Shown: positions 52,533 to 60,824 of the stretch, one piece after another
How the letters are laid out: each line of letters starts with the position of its first letter
How positions within the stretch are numbered: position 1 is the first letter of the stretch
Source: Pseudomonadota bacterium
GTDB lineage: Bacteria > Desulfobacterota > Desulfovibrionia > Desulfovibrionales > Desulfovibrionaceae
DNA length: 64,000 bases
Assembly: GCA_018822105.1 (NCBI GenBank)
Contig: JAHJLB010000050.1
Span: 30,003-94,002 of the forward strand
Direction of reading: 5' to 3'
Program-made: the position numbers and the translations under genes
Notes under the pieces: model-generated
What the model saw: only the letters and a program-made list of their open reading frames with translations
Database searches by the model: none
Told to the model about the DNA's origin: nothing

Positions 52533-53792
52533 CTAGGCCTGGCTCACTGTTGCCACGATGCGGACAAAGGCGTCCTTGTCCAAGGCGCGGATGAGCAGCT
52601 TGGTTCCGTCAGGGCTGAAGGTGGGCTCCCAGACCTTGGTGAACTCGCGCGGGTAGACCCGGCCATTGACAACCAGGGTCTGGCGCCCGGCCTTCTCCAC
52701 CTTCACGGCCACATGCCCGCCGTTAGGGCTGATGACCGGAGCCCAGGCCATGTCCCAGGTACCGTCCCAAAACCGGCCGTCGACCATGATGCGCCAGTCG
52801 CGGTTGTCGGTATTGCCGAGGGCGGCAACGATCTCGCCCTGATTAGCGATGACCAGGTCCGTGACCACCGGCAGGGAGATGGACCAGGGCTTGCCGTTCA
52901 CCGCCACGGTGAACGAGCCGAACTGCGGGGCCACGATGGCCGCAATGTTCTTGCCGTCCTGGCTGATGGTTTGGTGCCAGCACTGGGCGAACTTGGGCTC
53001 CCAGATGATCTGGTCGTCTTGGGCCAATCCCCAGGCTCCGGCTATGCGCACCGGGGCCACCACCTTTCCCGTGGCCGGATTGAAGCGGGGCTCCCAGACG
53101 CAGGAGTAGTTGTTCGCCCACTTCTGTCCGTCCACGGCGATGGAGTAGTCGTACAGGGTGGTGCGCACCTGGGCGGCCACACGCTTGCCCTGGGGATCGA
53201 AGGTCGGGGTCCAGACATTCATGAAGATGGCGTCCCAGGGGTTGCCGTCAACGGCCACGGAGAACACGCCCTTCTGGAAGGCCTCGATGTCGGCCTGAGC
53301 CAGGGAGGCCACCTGCACCACCTCGGCGGACGATTTGCCGTCGGCTGAGATGGCTGGCTGGTTGGCGTTCTCGTAGAGCGTCTCCCAGGGCGTTCCGTCG
53401 AGGCACAAGCCATACTCGCCACCGCTCTGGATGCAAGCCGCGATGACGTCGCCCTTGGCAGAGAACTGCGTGCCCCAGAGGAAGTCGAAGCTCTCTGTCC
53501 ATGCCTCGTCGTCCACGGCCAGGGTCCACATGCCGTCCTGCTGGATGATGGCAGTAAAGCGCCCGTCCGGGCTGAAGCGCGGATGCCAGGCCTTGTCAAA
53601 AGGAGTCTCCCAGGGCTGGCCGTTGACCAGGGCCGTGGATCCGCCTTCGGCGAGGCTGGCCAGTGCGGCCACACGCTCCCCGTCAGGCGAGGCGTATGGC
53701 TCCTCGACCCAGGCGCATGCCTCAGGGCATTTCATCGATGAAAGTATGACCCGTTGGCCCGGCTCCCAATCCCACAAGGTTGGTGGATGCAT
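52533..53792 (-). CDS. tmcD: TmcD, tryptophan-rich repeat protein
   Basis: A 419-aa soluble protein made of repeated blades with the pattern V-x-G-x-P-W-(D/E)-x-x-F...F-S-x-x-G (WDAIFMNVWTPTFDPQGK; WETLYENANQPAISADGK; WSISLPVVTDLVIANQGE), that is, a WD/PD40-like beta-propeller. There is no signal peptide. TmcD is the fourth, functionally unclear subunit of the Tmc complex. The ATG at 53792 has GGGGAGG about 6 bases upstream. First gene of the operon as transcribed. Confidence 0.88.
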   Translation of the reverse strand: MHPPTLWDWEPGQRVILSSMKCPEACAWVEEPYASPDGERVAALASLAEGGSTALVNGQPWETPFDKAWHPRFSPDGRFTAIIQQDGMWTLAVDDEAWTESFDFLWGTQFSAKGDVIAACIQSGGEYGLCLDGTPWETLYENANQPAISADGKSSAEVVQVASLAQADIEAFQKGVFSVAVDGNPWDAIFMNVWTPTFDPQGKRVAAQVRTTLYDYSIAVDGQKWANNYSCVWEPRFNPATGKVVAPVRIAGAWGLAQDDQIIWEPKFAQCWHQTISQDGKNIAAIVAPQFGSFTVAVNGKPWSISLPVVTDLVIANQGEIVAALGNTDNRDWRIMVDGRFWDGTWDMAWAPVISPNGGHVAVKVEKAGRQTLVVNGRVYPREFTKVWEPTFSPDGTKLLIRALDKDAFVRIVATVSQA

Positions 53793-54154
53793 TTCTTCCT
53801 CCCCCGCACGCTGTGCGTGCACTTCGTATTGAACGCAGAGTGTTCCGCTGGATGTGCTACATCAACAGACGCAAGAAAAATTGCGTGGCTTGCCATTTAC
53901 AAGCAGCCATTTTTAAATTAATCCCGCAAGCTCATGCCACAATCTGATGGCTATAGGAAGCACTAAAATAAGAAAATCATTCCCATATGTAAAAAGTATG
54001 TCTATTTGCGATAGCCATACGATTTCGGCATGAGTTGCAATATGCCATTGCACAGTTTACTGTTACGCGTACGCCTTGGATACTCATACTTAACAGGGTT
54101 ATTTCTCGCCAGAGAGCTGCAGCCAAAGCGGCGCAAGGACAAGGAGTGAGCATC
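53793..54154. promoter_or_regulatory. Divergent control region between tmcD and the Rrf2-receiver gene
   Basis: AT-rich for this genome and gene-free (362 bases). Dyads seen: CGCAA-6-TTGCG (53870-53885), TGCAAT-5-ATTGCA (54036-54052), GGCAT-10-ATGCC (54027-54046), and the distant pair ATGGCTAT (53947-53954) / ATAGCCAT (54011-54018). These are candidate binding sites for the two Rrf2-domain proteins; no site is proven. Confidence 0.4.
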
Positions 54155-55102
54155 ATGCGACTGACTACCAAGGGGAGATACGGGGTGCGGTTGATGCTGG
54201 ACATCGCGCAGCACGAAGCCAATGGGCCTGTTTCCATCACCCAGGCTTCGCTCAGGCAGGACATTTCGCTTAAATATCTGGAGCGGCTGGTGGGTGAGCT
54301 CCAGCGGGCCGGATTTGTGCGCAGCGTGCGCGGTCGCGAGGGAGGCCATGTGTTGGCCATGCCTCCTGAGGACATCACGCTTGGCTCCGTGGTGCGTGCG
54401 CTGGAAGGTGATACGGCCATGCTGGTTTGCAGCAACAACCGCCTGGCCTGCCCGCGCTCCGTGCATTGCATCACGCGCTCGATCTGGATCGCGGCGGATC
54501 AGGCCATGTACGAGAAGCTCAACAGCATCACCGTGCGCGACATCTTGGAGGACGGACAGAACTGTCTCTCCCGCAAAGAGGCCCAGGGGGGTAAGGCTGG
54601 CAAGGTCAAAGAGCCGAAAACCGTGGCTACGTGTGAGGAGAACGTCAAGGCCAAGCCGGTTATGCGCAAGAAACTGGCCCGGCGCATGGTCCGCCAGCGC
54701 TTGGCACAATCCATCCAGAGGCACACGGCGCGCCCTGGGGGCGCGGCCAAAATGATCATGGTCGTGGATGACGATCCGGAAATCGTGGACTATCTGGTGA
54801 TGGTGCTGCGCGAGCGCGGCTACGACACCTGCACGGCCTCTGACGGCGACGAGGCCATGGCGGTGCTGAAGAACGAATGCCCGGATCTCATCACCCTGGA
54901 CCTAGAGATGCCCAACGAATGGGGCCCGCGGTTCTACCGCAAGATGTCGCGCCTGTCTGAGTTCCAGGACTTGCCGGTCATTGTCATCAGCGGACTGGCC
55001 GGCATCCACTTGGCCATCCCCAAGGCCGTGGCCACGGTGCAGAAGCCCTTTGACCCGGCGGAGGTGCTGCGCATTGTGGAGGGGGCCATCGGCGCCCCCT
55101 GA
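54155..55102 (+). CDS. Rrf2-receiver fusion regulator
   Basis: A 315-aa protein: Rrf2 winged-helix domain (1-135; RLTTKGRYGVRLMLDIAQH, RSVRGREGGHVLAM) with C92, C99 and C105 in the Fe-S ligand region (VCSNNRLACPRSVHC), a basic linker (about 140-198), and a complete receiver (199-315; VVDDDPE, phospho-Asp249 in LITLDLEMP, VISG switch, Lys in QKPFDP). It could bind DNA depending on both Fe-S state and phosphorylation. It is divergent from tmc and is the natural partner for the Rrf2-kinase on the other side of tmc. The ATG at 54155 has AAGGAG 8 bases upstream. Confidence 0.92.
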   Translation: MRLTTKGRYGVRLMLDIAQHEANGPVSITQASLRQDISLKYLERLVGELQRAGFVRSVRGREGGHVLAMPPEDITLGSVVRALEGDTAMLVCSNNRLACPRSVHCITRSIWIAADQAMYEKLNSITVRDILEDGQNCLSRKEAQGGKAGKVKEPKTVATCEENVKAKPVMRKKLARRMVRQRLAQSIQRHTARPGGAAKMIMVVDDDPEIVDYLVMVLRERGYDTCTASDGDEAMAVLKNECPDLITLDLEMPNEWGPRFYRKMSRLSEFQDLPVIVISGLAGIHLAIPKAVATVQKPFDPAEVLRIVEGAIGAP

Positions 55103-55234
55103 GCGGGCTGGCCGCAACAGGCCTTGAGAGTCCACCGGGCTGGGCAAGGGCAAGATCATGTTCAGCCCTGACCGTTTCCCATGCCCGCCCACTGACGTTC
55201 CTCGCTTGAACGAAGCCATTGTTTGCGCACGTCC

Positions 55235-55582
55235 TTAAAAGGTCAGCACGGTGTAACCGCGCTCCATGTACCCAGCCATGCCGGGGTGCCCATTCATGTC
55301 GTCCAGAAGGGGCAGCCCGGCGGCCTTCACCTGTTCGAGCATCCCCATCTTGAGCGAACAGGCCCTGCAAGCTCCATAGAAGAGGCCCTCCCCTCTAACC
55401 TTCATGTACAGCGTATGCATCGGATGTTGGGCCGCACCCAAGATAGTGACGAACCTTGTCGCCTCGCCCTCGAGCACGATGCCCGCCTCAAAGCCCCTGG
55501 CCTGCATGTCCAGAGCGGTGAGCAGCACGTGGATGAAGCACATGGGGTCGTCGCGGAAGGCGAAAAGCACTGTTTTCTGCAT
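55235..55582 (-). CDS. DsrE/YchN-like sulfur-relay-fold protein
   Basis: A 115-aa cytoplasmic protein of DsrE/DsrF type: TVLFAFRDDPMCFIHVLLTALDM, then GFEAGIVLEGEAT and GLFYGACRACSLKMG, where the second Cys region lies near the place of the active-site Cys. Members carry persulfide sulfur or bind partners. It is followed (upstream, minus strand) by the NifX/MinD cluster after a 65-base gap; it may be in the same transcript. Specific substrate unknown. Confidence 0.75.
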   Translation of the reverse strand: MQKTVLFAFRDDPMCFIHVLLTALDMQARGFEAGIVLEGEATRFVTILGAAQHPMHTLYMKVRGEGLFYGACRACSLKMGMLEQVKAAGLPLLDDMNGHPGMAGYMERGYTVLTF

Positions 55583-55647
55583 GGGTCCTCCTGCATGGGC
55601 CGTTATGCATGGGTCCTGCTGAATGTCCGGCGAGTTGCGGAATCGCC

Positions 55648-56010
55648 CTACATGAATCTGCGGAACACCTCAGCCAGGGCCTGGCCGTCCGCCGCCGTGG
55701 GATTGACCGGCACCTGGGCCAGGATGCCCAGCCCCTCGCTGGCCTCGTGGAAGGCCTCGTGCGCAAGCGGGCTGACCACGGCGATGTTGATCATGGCGTT
55801 GATCTGGATGAGCTTCTTGGCCAGCTCCAGCGGCGGCCCGCCCCGCAGGCCCTCGTCCAGCACCACGAAGGCCGGGGGGATGGTCTTCAGCGTGGCCTGG
55901 GAGTTGACCCAGCCGTCGGTGAAGCGCAGGTCCAGGCCGGTGCCCTGGCCCAGGGCGTCGGCAAAGGCGGCGAGGTCCAGGGCGCGCCGGGTGACGATGA
56001 GGATGTGCAT
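55648..56010 (-). CDS. Receiver-like domain protein, phospho-site unclear
   Basis: A 120-aa protein with a CheY-like alternation (HILIVTRRALDLAAF; PPAFVVLDEGLRGGPPLELAKKL; INIAVVSPLAHEAFHEASE; LAQVPVNP). One Asp is in the acceptor strand (VVLDEGL), but the N-terminal acidic pair is missing (TRRA) and the switch Lys is replaced by PVNP, so it is probably a pseudo-receiver. The start ATG follows GGAGG at 5 bases. It lies directly after the NifX gene. Confidence 0.6.
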   Translation of the reverse strand: MHILIVTRRALDLAAFADALGQGTGLDLRFTDGWVNSQATLKTIPPAFVVLDEGLRGGPPLELAKKLIQINAMINIAVVSPLAHEAFHEASEGLGILAQVPVNPTAADGQALAEVFRRFM

Positions 56011-56032
56011 CAATTCCTCCGGGCTGGCGGGG

Positions 56033-56434
56033 CTACTTGCCGCCGCCGCAGGTGAATTCCGTGCTGAAGGCCGGCAGCGAGCCCAAGAGGAAAGCCCGCA
56101 CCGCGTGGCCCACCGTGGGCGCGTTTGCGCCGTGGTAGACCTGCACGCCCACCTGCTGGAAGCCCATGAGCGGGCGCATGCCCATGCCCCCGGCGATGAG
56201 CACCTGGACGCCGTTGGTCGCCAGGTGGTTCACCGGGGCCATGCAGCCGCCCTGCTGGTGCGGGACGTTGGGCAGGGTGCGCACGTCCAGGATCTTGCCG
56301 TCCTTGGCCTCCACGATGGTGTACAGGTCGCAGTGGCCGAAGTGCTGGCCCACGACCGCATCCAGCCCGCCGGGGTTCTCGGAGGGGATGGCGATGATGA
56401 GGGTGTCCTTGACTGTGTTGTTGACCGTTTCCAT
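56033..56434 (-). CDS. NifX/NafY/ORP-family metal-cluster-binding protein
   Basis: A 133-aa protein of the dinitrogenase FeMo-cofactor-binding superfamily: IAIPSENPGGLDAVVGQHFGHCDLY, a GGCMAP segment and VLIAGGMGMRPL, ending in a Gly-rich tail. In Desulfovibrio, members such as the Orange Protein bind a Mo-Cu-S cluster. Transcribed in one minus-strand cluster with two MinD-type ATPases and Mrp. Confidence 0.88.
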   Translation of the reverse strand: METVNNTVKDTLIIAIPSENPGGLDAVVGQHFGHCDLYTIVEAKDGKILDVRTLPNVPHQQGGCMAPVNHLATNGVQVLIAGGMGMRPLMGFQQVGVQVYHGANAPTVGHAVRAFLLGSLPAFSTEFTCGGGK

Positions 56435-56445
56435 GGGCGTGTCTC

Positions 56446-57381
56446 CTATGCGTTGGGTTTGGGTTGGAAGAGCACAGGCCGGGCTGCGGCCTTGGGCTCA
56501 AGGTGGACGATGCGCTCCCAGATGGAGCGCAGTGCTTCGGAAAACGGGGTGGCGGGCAGCTCGGTGACGCACTTGGCCTGGACCATGGCCCGCACCACCA
56601 CCTCGTCGTGGGGCAGGCGGCCGAGCAGGGTGTGGCCCTGCTCCTGGCAGTACTGCTCGATGTCCGCGCTGTTCTGCAGGTTCAGGTCGGACTTGTTGAT
56701 GATGACCGCCGCCGGGATGCGGAAGTGGCGGCAGAGGTCGGCCACGCGCTCCAGGTCGTGGCGGCCCGAGGGCGTGGGCTCAGTGACCAGGACCGCCTGG
56801 CTGGCGCCGGAGAGGGAGGCGATGACCGGACAACCGATGCCCGGCGCGCCGTCGCAGAGCAGGAGCGACAGGCCCAGGGCCTCGGCCCGGGTGCGCGCCT
56901 CCTTCTTCAGCAGGGCCACCAGCCGACCGGAGTTCTCCTCGCCGGGGAAGAGCTGGGCGTGGATCATGGGCCCGAAGCGCGTGCCGGATGCGTACCATTG
57001 GCCGCAGTGCTTTTCCGTGAAGCCGATGGCCTGGGCCGGGCAGAACTGCACGCAGACCTTGCAGCCCTCGCAGCGCAGGGCGTCGATGCGCCAGCCCGTC
57101 CCGTCGTCTCCCTGGCCGGGCCGCACGGCTCCGAAGCGGCAGAGCTCGGCGCAGGTGCCGCAGCCGGTGCACAGCGCCGGGTCAATGACCGCCTCGAACC
57201 CGGAGCGGAAGGCGTGCTCCTCGTTGTGCTCTGGGCTGAGCAGCAGGTGCAGGTCCGGGGCGTCCACGTCCAGGTCGCAGAGCATGGCCCCGCCTTGGAG
57301 GCTGGCCAGATGCGCGAAGGCGGCGGTGATGCTGGTCTTGCCGGTGCCGCCCTTGCCGCTGATGATGACGAGCTCACGCAT
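56446..57381 (-). CDS. MinD/ParA-type ATPase with ferredoxin insert (ORP cluster)
   Basis: A 311-aa P-loop ATPase: deviant Walker A SGKGGTGKTS, CDLDVDAPDLHLLL, and an inserted two-cluster ferredoxin (CTGCGTCAELCRFGA; CEGCKVCVQFCPAQAI) at about 70-125, then the ATPase core (LLCDGAPGIGCPVIASLSGA). Related pairs occur with the ORP complex of Desulfovibrio vulgaris. Its start overlaps the upstream paralogue by 8 bases. Confidence 0.9.
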   Translation of the reverse strand: MRELVIISGKGGTGKTSITAAFAHLASLQGGAMLCDLDVDAPDLHLLLSPEHNEEHAFRSGFEAVIDPALCTGCGTCAELCRFGAVRPGQGDDGTGWRIDALRCEGCKVCVQFCPAQAIGFTEKHCGQWYASGTRFGPMIHAQLFPGEENSGRLVALLKKEARTRAEALGLSLLLCDGAPGIGCPVIASLSGASQAVLVTEPTPSGRHDLERVADLCRHFRIPAAVIINKSDLNLQNSADIEQYCQEQGHTLLGRLPHDEVVVRAMVQAKCVTELPATPFSEALRSIWERIVHLEPKAAARPVLFQPKPNA

Positions 57382-58288
57382 GGCGAACCTCGGCCGGGTT
57401 GGCGGTGGATATGGAGGTGGCGGCCGCGCCCTGCATGCGCGCCATGAGCGCCAGGAGCACGGCGTGCAGTTCCGGCACGGCGCGGGCCACCACCTCGCCG
57501 CGCGAGTAGGCCTCGGCCACGGCGCGGTTGAAAGGAATCTCGGCCCAAACCGGGATGCCCTGGGCGCGGCAAAAATCCTGCACCCCCATGTCGCCGATGC
57601 CCGCGCGGTTGACCACCGCGCCCATGGGCTTGCCCAGGGGCCGGAAGGCCTCCACTGCCAGCCGGAAGTCATGCAGACCAAAGGGCGTGGGCTCGGTGAC
57701 GAGCACGATGACGTCGGCGTCCATGACCGCGTTCACCGCCGGGCAGCTCACCCCGGGCGGGGAGTCGATGAGGATGTCGGTGCCCGGGGTCTGCGGCAGC
57801 CGGGCCTTGACCTGGCGCATGAGCGGCGGGCTCATGGCCTCGCCCACGCGCAGGCGGCCCATGAGGAATCCGGCGTCCTGGGCACGCCCAGAGCTGGAAT
57901 GATCCGTCCGGAAATGGCCGGAGACGATCTGCCCCAGCTCGCGCCCGCCGGGGCTCAAGGCCTTTTCCGGGCACAGGGCCAGGCAGCCGCCGCAGCCGTG
58001 GCACATCTCCGGGAACAGGAGCAAGGTCTTGCCCATGACGGAAAGCGCCTTGAACTGGCAGAAGGCCGCGCACTCGCCGCAGAGGGTGCAGCGCGCTGCG
58101 TCAAGCACCGGAATCTCCATGCACGCGGATTCCTCGCTGGTCAGCTCCGGGTGCAGGAACAGGTGCAGGTTCGGCTCCTCCACGTCCAGGTCCACGGCGA
58201 TGACGGGCCGGTCCCACAGGGCGGCCAGGGAGGCCGTCACCGTGGTTTTGCCCGTGCCGCCCTTGCCGCTGGCGATGGCGTAGATCAT
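57374..58288 (-). CDS. MinD/ParA-type ATPase with ferredoxin insert (ORP cluster)
   Basis: A 304-aa paralogue of the following gene: SGKGGTGKTT, VDLDVEEPNLHLFL, ferredoxin motifs CTLCGECAAFCQFKA and CHGCGGCLALCPEKA, and IDSPPGVSCPAVNAVMDAD. The two probably form a heterodimer, as such overlapping gene pairs usually do, and couple ATP binding to assembly of a metal-sulfur cluster. Confidence 0.9.
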   Translation of the reverse strand: MIYAIASGKGGTGKTTVTASLAALWDRPVIAVDLDVEEPNLHLFLHPELTSEESACMEIPVLDAARCTLCGECAAFCQFKALSVMGKTLLLFPEMCHGCGGCLALCPEKALSPGGRELGQIVSGHFRTDHSSSGRAQDAGFLMGRLRVGEAMSPPLMRQVKARLPQTPGTDILIDSPPGVSCPAVNAVMDADVIVLVTEPTPFGLHDFRLAVEAFRPLGKPMGAVVNRAGIGDMGVQDFCRAQGIPVWAEIPFNRAVAEAYSRGEVVARAVPELHAVLLALMARMQGAAATSISTANPAEVRHA

Positions 58289-58292
58289 CGAC

Positions 58293-58955
58293 CTAGCCCT
58301 TGTGCCCGCCGGCCGGGGCGTTGGGCGCTTCGGCCGCAGCCAGTTCGCCGCGCTTGTACTTGTCCACGGCCTGGCCCACGGTCATGCCCTCCACGTTCTG
58401 GATGACCTGGATGCCCCCGGCCTGCAGGGCCTGGAAGGCCTTGGGCCCGACAAAGCCGCTCAGGACCACGCCCGCGCCCGCCCGGGCCACGTTCTCTGCC
58501 GCCTGGATGCCCGCGCCCTGGGCCATGGCCTGGGAGCCGCCGTTGTCCACGTAGCTGACGGCCATGGTCGCCAGATCAACCACCACGAACCCGGCGGCCC
58601 GGCCGAAGCGCGGGTCCACCATGTCGGTCATCTTCGGCCCTTCGCTGGTCACGGCGATGATTCCTGTCATACTCTCTCCTGATGCCTGTGCAGTGTTTGC
58701 GTTGGCTGCTGCGCTGGGCGCTTGCGCACCCTGGCCCATTCCGCGACCACCGCCGCCCATTCCGCGACCGCCGCCGCCCATTCCGCGACCGCCGCCGCCC
58801 ATTCCGCGACCGCCGCCGCCCATTCCGCGGCCACCGCCGCCCATTCCGCGACCGCCGCCGCCAGCTCCGGTTCCGTTGCCCTGGGCGCAACGCCCGAAAC
58901 CGCCGCCGGTCAGCGGGCCTTCACCCTTGGGTCCTGTTCCATTTCTGCCTGGCAT
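58293..58955 (-). CDS. NifX-family protein with Gly-Arg-Met repeat
   Basis: A 220-aa protein. The N-terminus MPGRNGTGPKGEGPLTGGG is DUF5320-like, followed by about six copies of GGGGRGM (about 30-75), a linker, then a NifX domain (about 97-205; GIIAVTSEGPKMTDMVDPRFG; GSQAMAQGAGIQAAENVAR). The N-terminal module resembles the separate small protein encoded at 60825-61073. It starts 72 bases after mrp. Confidence 0.85.
   Translation of the reverse strand: MPGRNGTGPKGEGPLTGGGFGRCAQGNGTGAGGGGRGMGGGGRGMGGGGRGMGGGGRGMGGGGRGMGGGGRGMGQGAQAPSAAANANTAQASGESMTGIIAVTSEGPKMTDMVDPRFGRAAGFVVVDLATMAVSYVDNGGSQAMAQGAGIQAAENVARAGAGVVLSGFVGPKAFQALQAGGIQVIQNVEGMTVGQAVDKYKRGELAAAEAPNAPAGGHKG
58733..58862. repeat. 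21-bp tandem repeat in the NifX-family gene
   Basis: About six copies of a 21-bp unit built on CATTCCGCGACCGCCGCCGC (plus strand) encode GGGGRGM. Copies are nearly identical, so length variation by slippage is likely. Confidence 0.75.
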
Positions 58956-59027
58956 GATGATGCTCCTTGCGTGACAAGGTTGTTGCATGATTTCCTGCAC
59001 TGCCGTGAGCCCCGCTTGGGGGCGGCC

Positions 59028-59897
59028 TCAGGGCCGCCTGTTCTGCGAGGCCAGCCCCGCCGAGTAGAGGCGGATCCGCTCCACGATGTGGTCAAAGGCC
59101 TGCGCCACGGGATGTTCCTTGGGCAGTGCGGCGAGCGAACTGCCCGCCTCGCCCGAGGCCATGACCTCCTGGGCCAGCGGGATGCGCCCCAGGAAGGGGA
59201 TGCCTGCGTCCTGGGCCAGCGTCTCGCCGCCGCCGCTGCCGAACACTTCACTCACAGTGCTGCAGGTGGGGCAGGTGAACCCGCTCATGTTTTCCACGAG
59301 CCCCAGCATGGGGTTGCCGAGGGTTGTGCAGAAGCCCACGGACCGTCGCACGTCGTCGATGGCCACGGCCTGGGGCGAGGTCACGATGACCGCCATGGCG
59401 TCCGCGCCGAGGAGCTGCATGACGGACAGGGGCTCATCCCCCGTGCCTGGGGGGCAATCCACCACCAGATAGTCCAGGTCGCCCCATTCGACGTCCTGCA
59501 GGAACTGTCGGATGAGCCCGGCCTTGGCCGGACCGCGCCAGATGGTGGCGGCGTACTTGTCCTCAAGCAGGAAGCCCAGGGACATGACCTTGAGGGTGTC
59601 GCTCCATGTCACGGGCAGCATGGCGCCCTCGTTCATATCCACGGTCTTCCCGGTCAGTCCCATCAGGCGGGGGATGCTCGGTCCGTGGACATCAACATCC
59701 ATGAGCCCGACCGTGTTCCCGGCCTGCGACAGGGCTACGGCCAGATTGGCCGACACAGTGCTCTTGCCTACGCCGCCCTTGCCGGAGAGCACCACGATCT
59801 TTTGCTTGATGCGCGCCATGCGTCCGTTCAGCAGCACATCTTCCGACTGCCTCTGCGCAGCCGCTGCGGTGTTCTCGGCCGATCCTGTCTTGTTCAT
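59028..59897 (-). CDS. mrp: Mrp/NBP35-type Fe-S scaffold ATPase
   Basis: A 289-aa ATPase: VVLSGKGGVGKSTVSANLA, LMDVDVHGPSIPRLMG, VVDCPPGTGDEPLSVMQL and the cluster-binding CPTC motif (NMSGFTCPTCSTVSEVFG). Mrp/NBP35 proteins carry a transferable [4Fe-4S] cluster; in the ORP cluster a homologue joins the complex. Its ATG overlaps the upstream NifX-like gene by 4 bases. Confidence 0.93.
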   Translation of the reverse strand: MNKTGSAENTAAAAQRQSEDVLLNGRMARIKQKIVVLSGKGGVGKSTVSANLAVALSQAGNTVGLMDVDVHGPSIPRLMGLTGKTVDMNEGAMLPVTWSDTLKVMSLGFLLEDKYAATIWRGPAKAGLIRQFLQDVEWGDLDYLVVDCPPGTGDEPLSVMQLLGADAMAVIVTSPQAVAIDDVRRSVGFCTTLGNPMLGLVENMSGFTCPTCSTVSEVFGSGGGETLAQDAGIPFLGRIPLAQEVMASGEAGSSLAALPKEHPVAQAFDHIVERIRLYSAGLASQNRRP

Positions 59898-60352
59898 GAC
59901 GATTCTTCCACCTTTGTTGCTTGTGTTCGCTGCCCCCGAAGGTGCGGCGTTTTGATCGACTGGCCCCGTCGGCGGACGAGGCCAGCAAAGCGGCGACCAC
60001 AACCCCCAAACGCGCAGCCAGGCATTCGATACTGCTGCATTGCTTCAATGCCACCGACGGCCCAGGACGCTGCCACCTCTTCCGCCGGGCCGCCGACCCA
60101 GGGGACAACCGACACCCCGGACTGCTGCAAGGCCCCCAGCCCGCAGCCGCTGAGCCCACCACAAATGAGGACATCGATTCTCAGGGCAGTGAGCATGTTG
60201 GCTATGGCGAGCACACCATTCTGGGGAACAGACGTGTTGCCATGGGCTACGGCGAGGCCCCGCTCAATGTGATAGAAGCGCAACTCCGTCGCACTCTCCA
60301 TCAGCGTCGCCAGGCGATCGCCGTAGCAGGCCAAGCATATGAGCATCGTCAT
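59894..60352 (-). CDS. NifX/ORP-like protein, first gene of the cluster
   Basis: A 152-aa protein with a NifB/NifX-type fold: MTMLICLACYGDRLATLMESAT, LLTALRIDVLICGGLSGCGL and a C-terminal PGCAFGGCGRRFAGL Cys pair with a basic tail. It is distant from the other two NifX members. First gene behind the sigma54-like promoter at 60404-60420. Confidence 0.78.
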   Translation of the reverse strand: MTMLICLACYGDRLATLMESATELRFYHIERGLAVAHGNTSVPQNGVLAIANMLTALRIDVLICGGLSGCGLGALQQSGVSVVPWVGGPAEEVAASWAVGGIEAMQQYRMPGCAFGGCGRRFAGLVRRRGQSIKTPHLRGQRTQATKVEESS

Positions 60353-60824
60353 TTTCCTCCGGCAGTTGCCACAGGGTGCGCGTCAGCGCACCTACCCTCA
60401 CGAAGGCACGAACCGTGCCGCAAGTGAAAACATTGCCATCTTAGCAGGTTGCTGTATTGCGCATGGGCGAGGATAAAGTATTGGGCGTGTTTTGCGTCCG
60501 GTGGGAGGCGATGGGAACGGGCTGCGGGCCGGGCCGGTCTCTTTGGTCAAGATTCTGCGCAGGGTGCCCTTGAACACACTGAGCTCCTGGCAGGCGGCCC
60601 TTGTGAGCTTCCAGGAACTACCCGCAAATCACTTTCTTGGCTGTATTTCAAACTCCATGGGCGCAAAACACGCCCGATGCTCACAAATGACGCAAAATGC
60701 GCCCGGTTTATGTGCTGTAATTTCCGCTTCCAACGACAACAAGCCAACTTTATTAGAAATTTTTTGCCAGGCACGTCTGATGCTTTCGTTGCAGTAAAGC
60801 CGCATGTGCGGCGAAGGAGAGCAT
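60353..60824. promoter_or_regulatory. Bidirectional sigma54 control region
   Basis: Gene-free, 472 bases. Minus-strand sigma54 element CGGCACGGTTCGTGC (60405-60419; GG and GC 10 bases apart), about 55 bases before the NifX-like start. Plus-strand element AGGCACGTCTGATGC (60769-60783; same spacing), 41 bases before the DUF5320-like start. Between them are three copies of a 14-bp motif: GGGCGTGTTTTGCG (60483-60496), its exact reverse complement CGCAAAACACGCCC (60662-60675) and CGCAAAATGCGCCC (60691-60704). The copies lie about 75-120 bases upstream of the respective promoters, as enhancer sites do. Confidence 0.6.

Noticed and set aside
55235..55582. Selenocysteine in the DsrE-like protein
   Set aside because: Sec forms of DsrE-like proteins exist in deltaproteobacteria, but here the motif reads ACRAC with normal Cys codons.
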